A stretch of 64,000 bases of DNA from Gemmatimonadota bacterium (GTDB lineage Bacteria > Latescibacterota > UBA2968): NCBI GenBank assembly GCA_002714465.1, contig PAXL01000026.1, positions 68,287 through 132,286 on the forward strand. The letters are read 5' to 3'. The notes under the pieces were generated by a model that ran no database searches, was not told the DNA's origin, and saw nothing but the letters and a program-made list of their open reading frames with translations. Positions within the stretch are counted from its first letter, which is position 1, and each line of letters begins with the position of its first letter. The translations under genes were made by a program, and so were the position numbers. Below, piece after piece: positions 26,654 to 34,037 of the stretch.

Positions 26654-26682
26654 AGTATTGGAGCAGGCGCGGGCCAAGTCAA
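26654..26682 (-). promoter_or_regulatory. Sigma70-type promoter of the membrane protein-bpsA-DUF2156-lipoprotein operon
   Basis: On the minus strand TTGACT (26677-26682) and AATACT (26654-26659) are 17 bases apart. The box lies between the terminator of the small RNA unit and the membrane-protein ATG. It shares TTGACTTGG with the small RNA promoter 330 bases upstream. Confidence 0.5.
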
Positions 26683-26726
26683 GGCAAAACGCGTTGGACG
26701 GCCATCCCGCCGGTCCCGTTTAATGC

Positions 26727-26784
26727 AAAAAGAAGCGCCGCACGGACGGGATCCCCGAAGGGGTTCATCTCCTGTGCGGCGCTT
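26727..26784 (-). terminator. Intrinsic terminator of the small RNA unit
   Basis: Read on the minus strand, an 11-bp perfect stem (AAGCGCCGCAC with GTGCGGCGCTT) encloses a second hairpin with a CCC-C(UUCG)G-GGG tetraloop, and TTCTTTTT follows immediately. The plus strand has no T-run on its far side, so the terminator acts on minus-strand transcripts. Confidence 0.85.
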
Positions 26785-26920
26785 GTTGTAGCTGACGGTG
26801 GTTCTCGCCTCACGACCCGGAGGCCGTCAAGGTGGCGAGTCACAAACCGTTCGGTAGCTGAGTGAGATTGCCAGGTGCGCTAACCTTGCGAGATAATTCC
26901 TCGCGCCTGGCTAAGCGCAC

Positions 26921-26956
26921 CTAACTACAGCCACCTCCACTGGTCAAATCTATCAT
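26921..26956 (-). CDS. Eleven-residue ORF with consensus ribosome-binding site
   Basis: ATG follows the textbook Shine-Dalgarno AAGGAGGTGG by a short spacer, and the ORF encodes MIDLTSGGGCS before TAG. TGGTC before and GACCA after the ATG can pair, putting the start codon in a loop. The peptide ends Gly-Gly-Gly-Cys-Ser. A leader peptide, a ribosome-protected RNA element or a peptide precursor are all possible. The quality of promoter and ribosome-binding site argues that it is translated, but nothing identifies its role. Confidence 0.5.
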   Translation of the reverse strand: MIDLTSGGGCS

Positions 26957-26983
26957 CAGACCACCTCCTTTCTGTGTAATCAA

Positions 26984-27012
26984 AGTATAAGCTACGCACA
27001 CGCCCAAGTCAA
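26984..27012 (-). promoter_or_regulatory. Near-consensus sigma70 promoter of the small RNA unit
   Basis: TTGACT (27007-27012) and TATACT (26984-26989) are exactly 17 bases apart on the minus strand. The -35 box lies just upstream of the stop codon of the DppC-like permease gene. Five of six bases match in each box. Confidence 0.8.
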
Positions 27013-27018
27013 CGCGTG

Positions 27019-27903
27019 TCACTTCGTTATAACGGTCTTGGGATCGAACGCGTCGCGAAGGCCATCACCGAGCAAATTGAAGGCGAGAACGGTCACGAAA
27101 ATCGCGATGCCAGGATACGTCAGTACCCACGGTGCACTTAGGATCAGTTCGCGTCCGCCGCTCAGCATGGCCCCCCATTCGGGTGTAGGAGGCTGCGCTC
27201 CAAGACCGAGAAAACTCAGACCGGCTGCATCGAGAATCGCTGTCGCCAAGCTCAGTGTCGACTGCACCATCAGTGGTGCCAGACAGTTCGGCAGAACTGC
27301 CGTCCTCAGGATGCGTGCATCTCGAGCTCCAAGCGCTCGCAAAGCCTGAACATAATCGGTTTCACGAACGGTCAGCGTCGATGCACGGATCAGACGGGCA
27401 TACTGAGGAATCGCCACGACCCCAATTGCGATCATCGCGTTCTCGAGCCCGGGTCCCAGAACGGCGACAATCCCAATCGCGAGAAGGATACTTGGAAACG
27501 AGAGTATCAGGTCCATAAACCGCATCAAAACCTGATCGGCAATACCACGATAGTAGCCGGCTACTAGACCAATCAGCGTACCTGCAACCAGCGCGATCAG
27601 CACTGCGGCGACACCGATCCGAAGTGAGATCCGTGTCCCAAAGATCACGCGGCTCATAATGTCGCGTCCGAAGTCATCGGTACCGAAAGGATGCTCGAAG
27701 CTTGGAGGCGCCAACCGGTTGTAGAGGTCCTGCTCGATCGGATCGAACGGAGCCAGCAGAGGCGCCCCAATCGCGACCAGCAGGAACAACGTCAGGAAGA
27801 CACCCCCAATAACGGCACTCCGGTTCGACAGAAAGCGCTTCCAGATCAGCTGGACCCAGCTGAGCGGTTCGGGCAGGTCGTTTTCGAGGACCGATTCACT
27901 CAT
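27019..27903 (-). CDS. ABC transporter permease, DppC/OppC type
   Basis: The 294-residue inner-membrane protein starts with a cytoplasmic stretch and a first helix (GVFLTLFLLVAIGAPLLAPF). It carries the DppC loop PIEQDLYNRLAPPSFEHPFG and then FGRDIMSRVIFG. Five further helices follow with the EAA-like coupling sequence RALGARDARILRTAVLPN. The end reads GLSFLGLGAQPPTPEWG, diagnostic of peptide/nickel permease C subunits. It pairs with the DppB-like permease, whose stop overlaps its ATG by four bases. No ATPase genes follow; the transcript instead runs into the small-RNA promoter region. ATPases may come from elsewhere, possibly the opp pair at the window start. Confidence 0.92.
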   Translation of the reverse strand: MSESVLENDLPEPLSWVQLIWKRFLSNRSAVIGGVFLTLFLLVAIGAPLLAPFDPIEQDLYNRLAPPSFEHPFGTDDFGRDIMSRVIFGTRISLRIGVAAVLIALVAGTLIGLVAGYYRGIADQVLMRFMDLILSFPSILLAIGIVAVLGPGLENAMIAIGVVAIPQYARLIRASTLTVRETDYVQALRALGARDARILRTAVLPNCLAPLMVQSTLSLATAILDAAGLSFLGLGAQPPTPEWGAMLSGGRELILSAPWVLTYPGIAIFVTVLAFNLLGDGLRDAFDPKTVITK

Positions 27904-28916
27904 CGTCCGCTTCCACTGTAGCTGATTCTGGGATCAAGCCACGCATACAACAAATCGGTAATTAAGTTGATCGTCACGAACGTCGTGGCAACGACAACCA
28001 CACCGCCCTGAATCGCCGGAAAGTCACGAGCGTGAACGGCGAGCAACAGCCAGCGTCCGATCCCTGGCCACGCGAAAATCGTCTCCGTGATCACGGCCCC
28101 ACCTAGGAGATACCCGAACTGGAGGCTGATCACCGTCAGCACGGGGATACTGGCGTTTCGCAGCGCGTGACGTACGATCACCGCCCGCTCGGACAATCCC
28201 TTAGCCCACGCCGTTCGCACGTAGTCTTCCTGGATCACCTCAAGCACACTCGACCGGGTCATACGCACGATCACTGCAGCCGGAACAGTTCCCAATGTGA
28301 TACTTGGCAGGATCAGATGGTGGAGAACATCCACGAAAGCCGCCAGATCTCCTGCCAGCAGGCTGTCGACCAAGAACAGACCTGTAACGGACGGGATATA
28401 CGTGAAAGATCCCAAGCGGCCTGAAACGGGAAACGCACCCAACCCGACGGCGAACCATAGGATCATCACAAGTCCGAGCCAGAAGATCGGCATCGAAACA
28501 CCGGCCAGTGATGCCGTCATACCGAGCGCGTCGAGTACAGACCCTCGTCGAACAGCGGAGATCACACCGATGGTGACACCGATCCCGCAGGCAAACAGCA
28601 TGCTCACAACGGTGAGTTCGAAGGTCGCCGGAAACCTGGCCGTCAACTCGTCACGCACCTGCGTGTGAGATTTGATCGACCGACCTAGATCCCCCGTGAT
28701 CAATCCTTTCAGATACCGCCAGAGCTGGACATGGACAGGCTGATCGAGCCCAAGCTCCTGCCTCAACATTTCTAGACTCTCCGGTGTCGCACGCTCCCCG
28801 AGCATCACCAGTGCGGGATCCCCGGGCACCATTTGCACCATCAGGAACACGGCAACGGAGATCCCGAGCAGTGTTGGGATCAAGAGTGCTACACGTCGAA
28901 TCAGATACCAAATCAT
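27900..28916 (-). CDS. ABC transporter permease, DppB/OppB type
   Basis: The 338-residue permease opens with LIRRVALLIPTLLGISVAVF and MVQMVPGDPALVMLGERAT, the standard DppB N-terminus. The EAA loop (YVRTAWAKGLSERAVIVRHA) and ITETIFAWPGIGRWL near the end are typical. It forms the membrane channel with the DppC-like partner. It follows the binding-protein gene by 69 bases that contain a terminator-like hairpin, so permease expression should be lower than that of the binding protein. Substrate specificity cannot be read from permeases; peptides and oligosaccharides are both known in this family. Confidence 0.92.
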   Translation of the reverse strand: MIWYLIRRVALLIPTLLGISVAVFLMVQMVPGDPALVMLGERATPESLEMLRQELGLDQPVHVQLWRYLKGLITGDLGRSIKSHTQVRDELTARFPATFELTVVSMLFACGIGVTIGVISAVRRGSVLDALGMTASLAGVSMPIFWLGLVMILWFAVGLGAFPVSGRLGSFTYIPSVTGLFLVDSLLAGDLAAFVDVLHHLILPSITLGTVPAAVIVRMTRSSVLEVIQEDYVRTAWAKGLSERAVIVRHALRNASIPVLTVISLQFGYLLGGAVITETIFAWPGIGRWLLLAVHARDFPAIQGGVVVVATTFVTINLITDLLYAWLDPRISYSGSGR

Positions 28917-28923
28917 CGATCAC

Positions 28924-28961
28924 CAAAGAAAACAGGGCAGGCGCCGCATCGCGCCTGCCCT
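28924..28961 (-). terminator. Terminator-like attenuator hairpin between binding-protein and permease genes
   Basis: On the minus strand AGGGCAGGCGC and GCGCCTGCCCT form an 11-bp stem with a 6-base loop, followed by GTTTTCTTT. The position, after the binding-protein stop and just before the permease ATG, fits partial termination. Confidence 0.6.
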
Positions 28962-28985
28962 ACATAATTCCCTTTTATGCACGTG

Positions 28986-30539
28986 TCAGCCGCCTAGTCG
29001 AGCCTTGTGGAAGAACTTGCTGCCCGTCGGGTGAAGCTTGAAACCGGACACATTCACGTTGAACGCCGCTGTCTGCGTCGCGTGGACGAGCGGTACCCAC
29101 GGCGCGTCCTGATGCACGATCTCCTGAGCGCGACGATACAGACCCGTTCGGACGTCTAGGTCGATCTCCATCTGAGCTTCCACCAGAACCTTGTGAAGTT
29201 CCTCGCTTCGGTAGAAGGCGATGTTGCTCGCCGGGAAAGCGGTCGCGCTCTTGTCTAGCAATACATATAAGAAATTATCGGGATCGCCGTTGTCTCCTGT
29301 CCAGCCGAGTAGCGCCATATCATGCTGGCCGCGCTGCACCTTGTCCAGATACGTCCCCCACTCATACGTCACAATCTTTGCCTGAATCCCTACGGCCTGC
29401 AGATCGGCCTGAATGGCCTGCGCGATCTTCAGGGGCTGCGGCATGTAGGGACGCGGGACGGGCATCGCCCAAAGTGTCGCCTTGAAGCCCTCTGGGTATC
29501 CCCCTTCAGCAAGAAGCTGCTTCGCCAGATCGGGATCGTAATGGTAGCCGACGATCCCTTCGTGATAGCTCCACATCGTCGGCGGAATCGGGTTCACCGC
29601 CGACTGTGCCATCCCCTGATACAGGTTGTCGACCATCGCCTGCTTGTTGATCGCGTGGTTGATTGCCCGTCGCACCTTCAGTATATGGAACGGCTGCTTG
29701 TCCAAGTTCATCGCAAGGTAGCCGACGTTCATGCCCGGCTGCTTCAGCAGCTTCAGCTTCGGGTCCGATTCTATGTTCGACACGAAATCCGGAACCAGAT
29801 TGTCCATCCCCAGGACGGCCCCCTGACCCAGTGCGATCAGCCTGACCGAGTTCTCTGGAATGCTCCGAAAGACAATCCGTTCGATGGACGGCGCTCCATC
29901 CCAGTAGTTCAGGTTTCGCTCAAGCACAATACGGTCATCCTTGATCCACTGAGCGAACTTAAAAGGCCCCGTACCAATGGGGTTACGCGCATACTCGTCA
30001 CCATGCTTGTGGACCGCCGTCGGACTCACGATTGCACAGAAATTCATCGCCAGATTCGACAGGAAGGGCGCATTCGGCCGGAAGAGTTCGATCTCAACTG
30101 TCAGATCGTCGACGGCACGAACATCCTTCACGATCTCCGACATTGACATGCTGTTCCAGTATTGGTAAGCCCCCTCGACCTTATGGAAGGGATGATCCTC
30201 CTTGAACTGCCTGCCGAGTGAGAACACAACGGCATCCGCGTTGAAAGCTGTTCCATCGTGGAATTGCACGTTGGACCGAAGTTTGAACGTCCACGTGAGA
30301 CGGTCGTCGGATACAGTCCACGAGGCCGCCAGAGACGGCTCGAGTGCGGTCGACTCCTCCTTGAATCGAACGAGTGTGTCATAGATGTTGTCGGCGACCT
30401 TGAAGGACTCACCATCGGTCTCCAGCGCCGGATCCAGTCCGACGCTGTCTCCACCACGCCCGAACACCAGTGTCTGGTTCTGGCCCTTACTGCAGGCGAT
30501 CACAACAAACAGCATCAGCACAACCAGCAGGCGTGACAT
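28986..30539 (-). CDS. ABC transporter substrate-binding lipoprotein, family 5 (oligopeptide/dipeptide type)
   Basis: The 517-residue protein has a lipoprotein signal with Cys16 in the lipobox (FVVIAC). It then follows the SBP family 5 pattern: GGDSVGLDPALETDGES, WTFKLRSNVQFHDGTAFNAD, GTGPFKFAQWIKDDRI, VRRAINHAINKQAMV, and the C-terminal EIVHQDAPWVPLVH. It would be tethered to a membrane and deliver a peptide or oligosaccharide to the downstream permeases. The ATG follows GAGGTGAACT. A terminator precedes it, so its own promoter should lie nearby or it depends on read-through. Confidence 0.92.
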   Translation of the reverse strand: MSRLLVVLMLFVVIACSKGQNQTLVFGRGGDSVGLDPALETDGESFKVADNIYDTLVRFKEESTALEPSLAASWTVSDDRLTWTFKLRSNVQFHDGTAFNADAVVFSLGRQFKEDHPFHKVEGAYQYWNSMSMSEIVKDVRAVDDLTVEIELFRPNAPFLSNLAMNFCAIVSPTAVHKHGDEYARNPIGTGPFKFAQWIKDDRIVLERNLNYWDGAPSIERIVFRSIPENSVRLIALGQGAVLGMDNLVPDFVSNIESDPKLKLLKQPGMNVGYLAMNLDKQPFHILKVRRAINHAINKQAMVDNLYQGMAQSAVNPIPPTMWSYHEGIVGYHYDPDLAKQLLAEGGYPEGFKATLWAMPVPRPYMPQPLKIAQAIQADLQAVGIQAKIVTYEWGTYLDKVQRGQHDMALLGWTGDNGDPDNFLYVLLDKSATAFPASNIAFYRSEELHKVLVEAQMEIDLDVRTGLYRRAQEIVHQDAPWVPLVHATQTAAFNVNVSGFKLHPTGSKFFHKARLGG

Positions 30540-30551
30540 AGTTCACCTCGC

Positions 30552-30583
30552 AAAAAAGGCGCCAGCAAACCTCTGCCGGCGCC
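30552..30583 (-). terminator. Intrinsic terminator after the TIM-barrel isomerase gene
   Basis: On the minus strand GGCGCCGGC pairs with GCTGGCGCC over nine positions (one G-U), and TTTTTT follows directly. It separates the isomerase gene from the ABC binding-protein gene. Confidence 0.75.
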
Positions 30584-30603
30584 TCGGTCTTCGACTTGTT
30601 TTT

Positions 30604-31605
30604 TTACTCTGAGAACGCGTCGTCGAAGGCAATACCTGACGGCGGGAAATCGACGCTGTTAACGAACATACAGGCCTCTTCTGCACCGTGTTCACGATCC
30701 ATCCCCGAGTCTTCCCACTCGACCGACAGCGGTCCTTTGTATCCGATGTCGTTCAGCGCCCGAATGATCTCCTCGAAATCCACACTGCCACGTCCTAGCG
30801 AGCGGAAGTCCCAGGACCGATCCGGATCACCGAAGTTCGTGTGTCCACCGAAGATACCGGCACGCTTCGGGTTCGGGTCCAGATATGCATCCTTCATATG
30901 GACGTGATAGATCCGGTTGCTGAATTCACGGATAAACCCGGCGTAGTCGACATTCTGGTAAACGAAGTGGCTTGGATCATAGTTGAACCCGAACTCCTTC
31001 CGATTCTTTAGCGCCTTAACCGCCCGGGCGGCTGACGAAATATCAAAGGCGATCTCGGTCGGGTGCACTTCCAAAGCAAAGCGGATTCGATTGGTCTTGA
31101 ACACATCCAGAATAGGATTCCACCGGTCTGCGAAATCTGCAAACCCAGCATCTATCTGGACTGGATCAACTGGCGGGAACGAATACAACAGGTGCCAGAT
31201 CGAAGACCCTGTGAACCCATTCACAACCTTCACCCCGAAAGCCTTCGCAGCTTCAGCAGTCACCATCATCTCTTTCGCCGCACGGCGACGGACCTGTTCA
31301 GGTTTCCCGCTCCCGTAGACTTTTGGGGGCAGGATTGCCTTATGACGCTCGTCAATCAGATCACACACGCCCTGACCTGCCAGATGATTCGAGATCGACC
31401 AGCACTTAAGGTCATACTTCTCGAGGATCTCGCGCTTCTCCCGGCAATACTTGTCACTTGCAGCCGCCTTGTGGACATCGAAGTGATCGCCCCAGCACGC
31501 CAACTCGAGCCCGTCGTATCCCCACTCGCTCGCCTTCGAAGCCAGCACTTCGAGCGGCAGGTCGGCCCATTGGCCGGTGAACAGCGTACACGGTCTATAA
31601 CTCAT
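30604..31605 (-). CDS. Sugar phosphate isomerase/epimerase (AP endonuclease 2-like TIM barrel)
   Basis: The 333-residue protein starts [20 protein letters not shown] and then [15 protein letters not shown], the xylose-isomerase-like opening. Metal ligands are suggested by [35 protein letters not shown] and [10 protein letters not shown]. It probably isomerises or epimerises a ketose or keto-acid in a catabolic route. TGAGGTGAGGG precedes the ATG. The Gfo/Idh/MocA gene lies 92 bases upstream on the same strand. Oxidoreductase plus isomerase pairs of this kind are common in inositol and uncommon-sugar catabolism. An intrinsic terminator follows. Confidence 0.88.
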   Translation of the reverse strand: MSYRPCTLFTGQWADLPLEVLASKASEWGYDGLELACWGDHFDVHKAAASDKYCREKREILEKYDLKCWSISNHLAGQGVCDLIDERHKAILPPKVYGSGKPEQVRRRAAKEMMVTAEAAKAFGVKVVNGFTGSSIWHLLYSFPPVDPVQIDAGFADFADRWNPILDVFKTNRIRFALEVHPTEIAFDISSAARAVKALKNRKEFGFNYDPSHFVYQNVDYAGFIREFSNRIYHVHMKDAYLDPNPKRAGIFGGHTNFGDPDRSWDFRSLGRGSVDFEEIIRALNDIGYKGPLSVEWEDSGMDREHGAEEACMFVNSVDFPPSGIAFDDAFSE

Positions 31606-31630
31606 CCCTCACCTCACTCAAATTGAAAAT

Positions 31631-31699
31631 AGAAGATGTATAAAAGAAGATTTTGATTCCGATTTTCACATTTTCTTTAAACACATCTTCACATCTTCT
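31631..31699 (-). repeat. Inverted repeat in an AT-rich spacer
   Basis: AGAAGATGT at 31631-31639 and ACATCTTCT at 31691-31699 are inverted copies, and ACATCTTC recurs directly at 31683-31690. The spacer separates the Gfo/Idh gene from the isomerase gene. It could be an operator or a weak terminator. Confidence 0.35.
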
Positions 31700-32864
31700 A
31701 GATCTTCGCAACCTTGGTCCATCGCTTCGATTTCGCCGAATCCATAACGGCCTCCAGTACAGCCTGCACTTTCGCGCCGTCGCGGAAGTCCGGGGTCACC
31801 TTCTTGTTCCGGGCCACGGCTTCGAGGAAATCTCTGAACTCGTGCGTGAAGGTGTGCTCCCAACCGATGATGTGTCCCGGCGGCCACCAGGCGGACATAT
31901 ATGGGTGATCCCCTTCCCCTACGATGATCTCTCGGAAGCCCTGAACGTGGCTGTCATCGTCATCGCTGAAGAACTGAATCTCGTTCATCTTCTCTAGGTT
32001 GAACACGATACTGCCCTTGCTGCCGTTGATTTCAAAGCGGTTGTGGTTCCGGCGTCCCTTCGCGAACCGCGTCGCTTCGAACGATCCAAGAGCGCCGTTC
32101 TTGAACCGTGCAAGAAAAAGGCAGGCATCCTCGACCGTCACCTTCCCCTTCTTCCTTGACCTTCCCTTGGCTCCTAGACCGGCGTCGATCGCGTCGGCAA
32201 CCGGACGTTCTTTGATGAAAGTCTCGGTCATCCCGACCACGGAGTCGATATCACCCACGAGATGCATAGCTAGATCGGTGATATGCGCGTTCAAATCGCC
32301 GTGTGGTCCGGATCCGGCTTCGCTCTTCTTGAGACGCCAAACTAGGGGGAAATCGGGATCCATGATCCAGTCCTGAAGGTAGACCGCCCGCCAGTGGTAG
32401 ATCTTGCCGATCCGGCCCTCATCGATCAGCTGCTTTGCCAGCGCCACAGCGGGCACACGACGGTAGTTGTAAGCCGTCAGTGTCTTCTTCCTCGACTTCT
32501 TCACCGTCTTCATCACATCACGGGCTTCTGCAAGGGTGTTGGTCAGCGGCTTTTCACAGATAACGTGCTTACCCGCCTTCAGTGCCTCGATCACCATCGG
32601 TGCGTGCAACTTGCCCGGTGTGCAGACATCGACGATATCGATGTCGTCCCGATTCACGACGCGTCGCCAGTTCGTGTCGATCTCCTCAAACCCGTAGTCG
32701 GCGGCCGCCGCGGTCACGGCATCCTTGTTCCGGCCGACGAGACACTTCAGTACAGGCTCGACGCCAATCTCAGGGAAGTATCGCGCCACTTGGCGGAACG
32801 CATTGCTGTGGGCCTTGCCCATGAACTGATATCCCAGCAGGGCGACATTCAACTGCTTGGCCAT
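31698..32864 (-). CDS. Gfo/Idh/MocA family oxidoreductase
   Basis: The 388-residue protein has the Rossmann start NVALLGYQFMGKAHSNAFRQ, where the usual GxGxxG is GYQFMG. DVCTPGKLHAPMVIEAL and KHVICEKPLTN carry the catalytic Lys. The C-terminal domain has GPHGDLNAHITDLAMHLVGD with the catalytic His and Asp. It should oxidise a sugar, inositol or sugar acid with NAD(P). A strong ribosome-binding site (AAGGAGGACGTGAG) and a near-consensus promoter precede it. It leads a two-gene unit with the isomerase downstream. Confidence 0.9.
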   Translation of the reverse strand: MAKQLNVALLGYQFMGKAHSNAFRQVARYFPEIGVEPVLKCLVGRNKDAVTAAAADYGFEEIDTNWRRVVNRDDIDIVDVCTPGKLHAPMVIEALKAGKHVICEKPLTNTLAEARDVMKTVKKSRKKTLTAYNYRRVPAVALAKQLIDEGRIGKIYHWRAVYLQDWIMDPDFPLVWRLKKSEAGSGPHGDLNAHITDLAMHLVGDIDSVVGMTETFIKERPVADAIDAGLGAKGRSRKKGKVTVEDACLFLARFKNGALGSFEATRFAKGRRNHNRFEINGSKGSIVFNLEKMNEIQFFSDDDDSHVQGFREIIVGEGDHPYMSAWWPPGHIIGWEHTFTHEFRDFLEAVARNKKVTPDFRDGAKVQAVLEAVMDSAKSKRWTKVAKI

Positions 32865-32928
32865 CTCACGTCCTCCTTAATCTGCACCTTTTCAAGAAAC
32901 GATCTCTCAGTTTGTCGTAAGGCGACTC

Positions 32929-32956
32929 AATATAACGGCACCCCAAACCGTGTCAA
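32929..32956 (-). promoter_or_regulatory. Sigma70-type promoter of the Gfo/Idh-isomerase unit
   Basis: On the minus strand TTGACA (32951-32956) and TATATT (32929-32934) are 16 bases apart. The -35 overlaps the end of the PfkB kinase gene. Confidence 0.7.
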
Positions 32957-33912
32957 AGCCAATCGCCTAAATCCTGGTCTTCAAAGGCCCCGAGAACACC
33001 GCGTCCACTCCTCACGGCGGCTTCGGCTTGCCTCACCGCGGCGTTAACCGCCTGCTCAAGTTCCGCATCGCGATACAATGCCGCGATCAGAGCGCCGTTG
33101 AAGGTGTCCCCTGCCCCAACAGCGTGTGCCCCTTCGACCGGGTTTGCCTCCACCCGGCCTCTCTCGCCTGACACACAGCCGTAACTGGCACCCTCTGGTC
33201 CTCGTTTGACGATCACAGTTTGCGGTCCAAGCATTAGGTAGTCATCGAGTATGTCCTCAACCGAATCTCCCACGGACCACGTTAGAAGTTCTTTTTCAGT
33301 TCCTGTTAGCAGGTCGACACGTTCCATTGCATCACGGAACTCCGGCTGCGGAACAAGCCTTGCGAACCATGGCCCCGGATCGAACGCCACGCATCCTCCT
33401 TTCGACTTGACTGCATCGAACGCGGTCATTAGCCCGACGAACCCATTTTCCGGAACGCCACCGTAGCCAGACGCAAAAAACCATGCGCAGGGATCCTCAA
33501 TCCCTGTGGACCAATCGACAGGATCCCCGGTGTAGAAAGTCGAGATTCGACCGCCATCGTGAGCTCTCGACTGGACCCAGTTGACGGCCGTAGCCTTCAC
33601 CCGATCTGCTACCAGCTCGACACCAGCCGACTCGAGCCATCCAGACACGAGTTCTCCAAACGAATCCTCGCCTACCGTGCTATTCAGACGCACCGGGATA
33701 CCCAGCTTGGCGAGCGTATAGGATGTCGCAGCTCCGTTCCCACCAAGCACAACCTGGGGCGGGGTATCGAGAAGGCACACATTACCTGCCGCCCACTCCT
33801 GTTCAAACCCCAGATTGCCTCCGTCGACGGAAACATGAACGTCCAGAACTGTGTTTCCAGCGACTACAATAGGAAGCGCAGCTGGTCCAAATTCAGGAGT
33901 TGCCTGGGTCAT
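32953..33912 (-). CDS. PfkB family carbohydrate kinase
   Basis: The protein of about 319 residues has the PfkB signature 1 region (VVLGGNGAATSYTLAKLGI) and signature 2 with the catalytic Asp in AHAVGAGDTFNGALI. TVIVKRGPEGASYGC is the ATP-loop strand. The family phosphorylates hexoses, ketohexoses, nucleosides or KDG. Here it probably phosphorylates a product of the nearby isomerase or dehydratase genes. The ATG is chosen because AGGTGG lies five bases before it; the frame is open three codons upstream from a GTG. The next upstream gene is divergent. Confidence 0.9.
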   Translation of the reverse strand: MTQATPEFGPAALPIVVAGNTVLDVHVSVDGGNLGFEQEWAAGNVCLLDTPPQVVLGGNGAATSYTLAKLGIPVRLNSTVGEDSFGELVSGWLESAGVELVADRVKATAVNWVQSRAHDGGRISTFYTGDPVDWSTGIEDPCAWFFASGYGGVPENGFVGLMTAFDAVKSKGGCVAFDPGPWFARLVPQPEFRDAMERVDLLTGTEKELLTWSVGDSVEDILDDYLMLGPQTVIVKRGPEGASYGCVSGERGRVEANPVEGAHAVGAGDTFNGALIAALYRDAELEQAVNAAVRQAEAAVRSGRGVLGAFEDQDLGDWL

Positions 33913-34037
33913 GAGGTCCACCTAGGTTAGCTTAGAATCGCCACAAGGCCGTTGTTTCTGGAGCGATCTCGCCCAAAAGTCACTGCCCTTCGTGGCAAGG
34001 GGTTCAACGGTCCGAACGAATTACGCATTGGCCAAGA

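Larger units (their letters stand above)
26727..26977 (-). ncRNA. Structured small RNA of about 250 nt carrying a short ORF, family not recognised
   Basis: A near-consensus promoter starts this unit and an intrinsic terminator ends it. Next to the stop codon of the short ORF a 13-bp stem with one bulge forms (AGGTGCGC with GCGCACCT, then TAGCC with GGTTA). It is capped by GCGAG-loop-CTCGC. A second domain pairs CTCGCC with GGCGAG and ACGGCC with GGTCGT around a UCCG loop closed by C-G, an UNCG tetraloop. The terminator has a UUCG loop. It does not match tmRNA, SRP RNA, RNase P or 6S RNA as I know them. It may be a bifunctional RNA or an mRNA for the peptide. The sequence between the ABC operon and the bpsA operon holds nothing else. 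Confidence 0.65.

Noticed and set aside
26727..26977. tmRNA or SRP RNA as the identity of the small RNA
   Set aside because: No tRNA-like ends, no ALAA-type tag, and no GGAA-tetraloop SRP domain are present.
26727..26977. Simple 3' UTR of the ABC permease operon
   Set aside because: A near-consensus promoter and an internal ribosome-binding site indicate an independent start, although read-through from the permeases remains possible.
30595..30606. Plus-strand T-run as a terminator on the plus strand
   Set aside because: The hairpin lies 15 bases before the run; the minus-strand T-run directly abuts it, so the terminator is on the minus strand.
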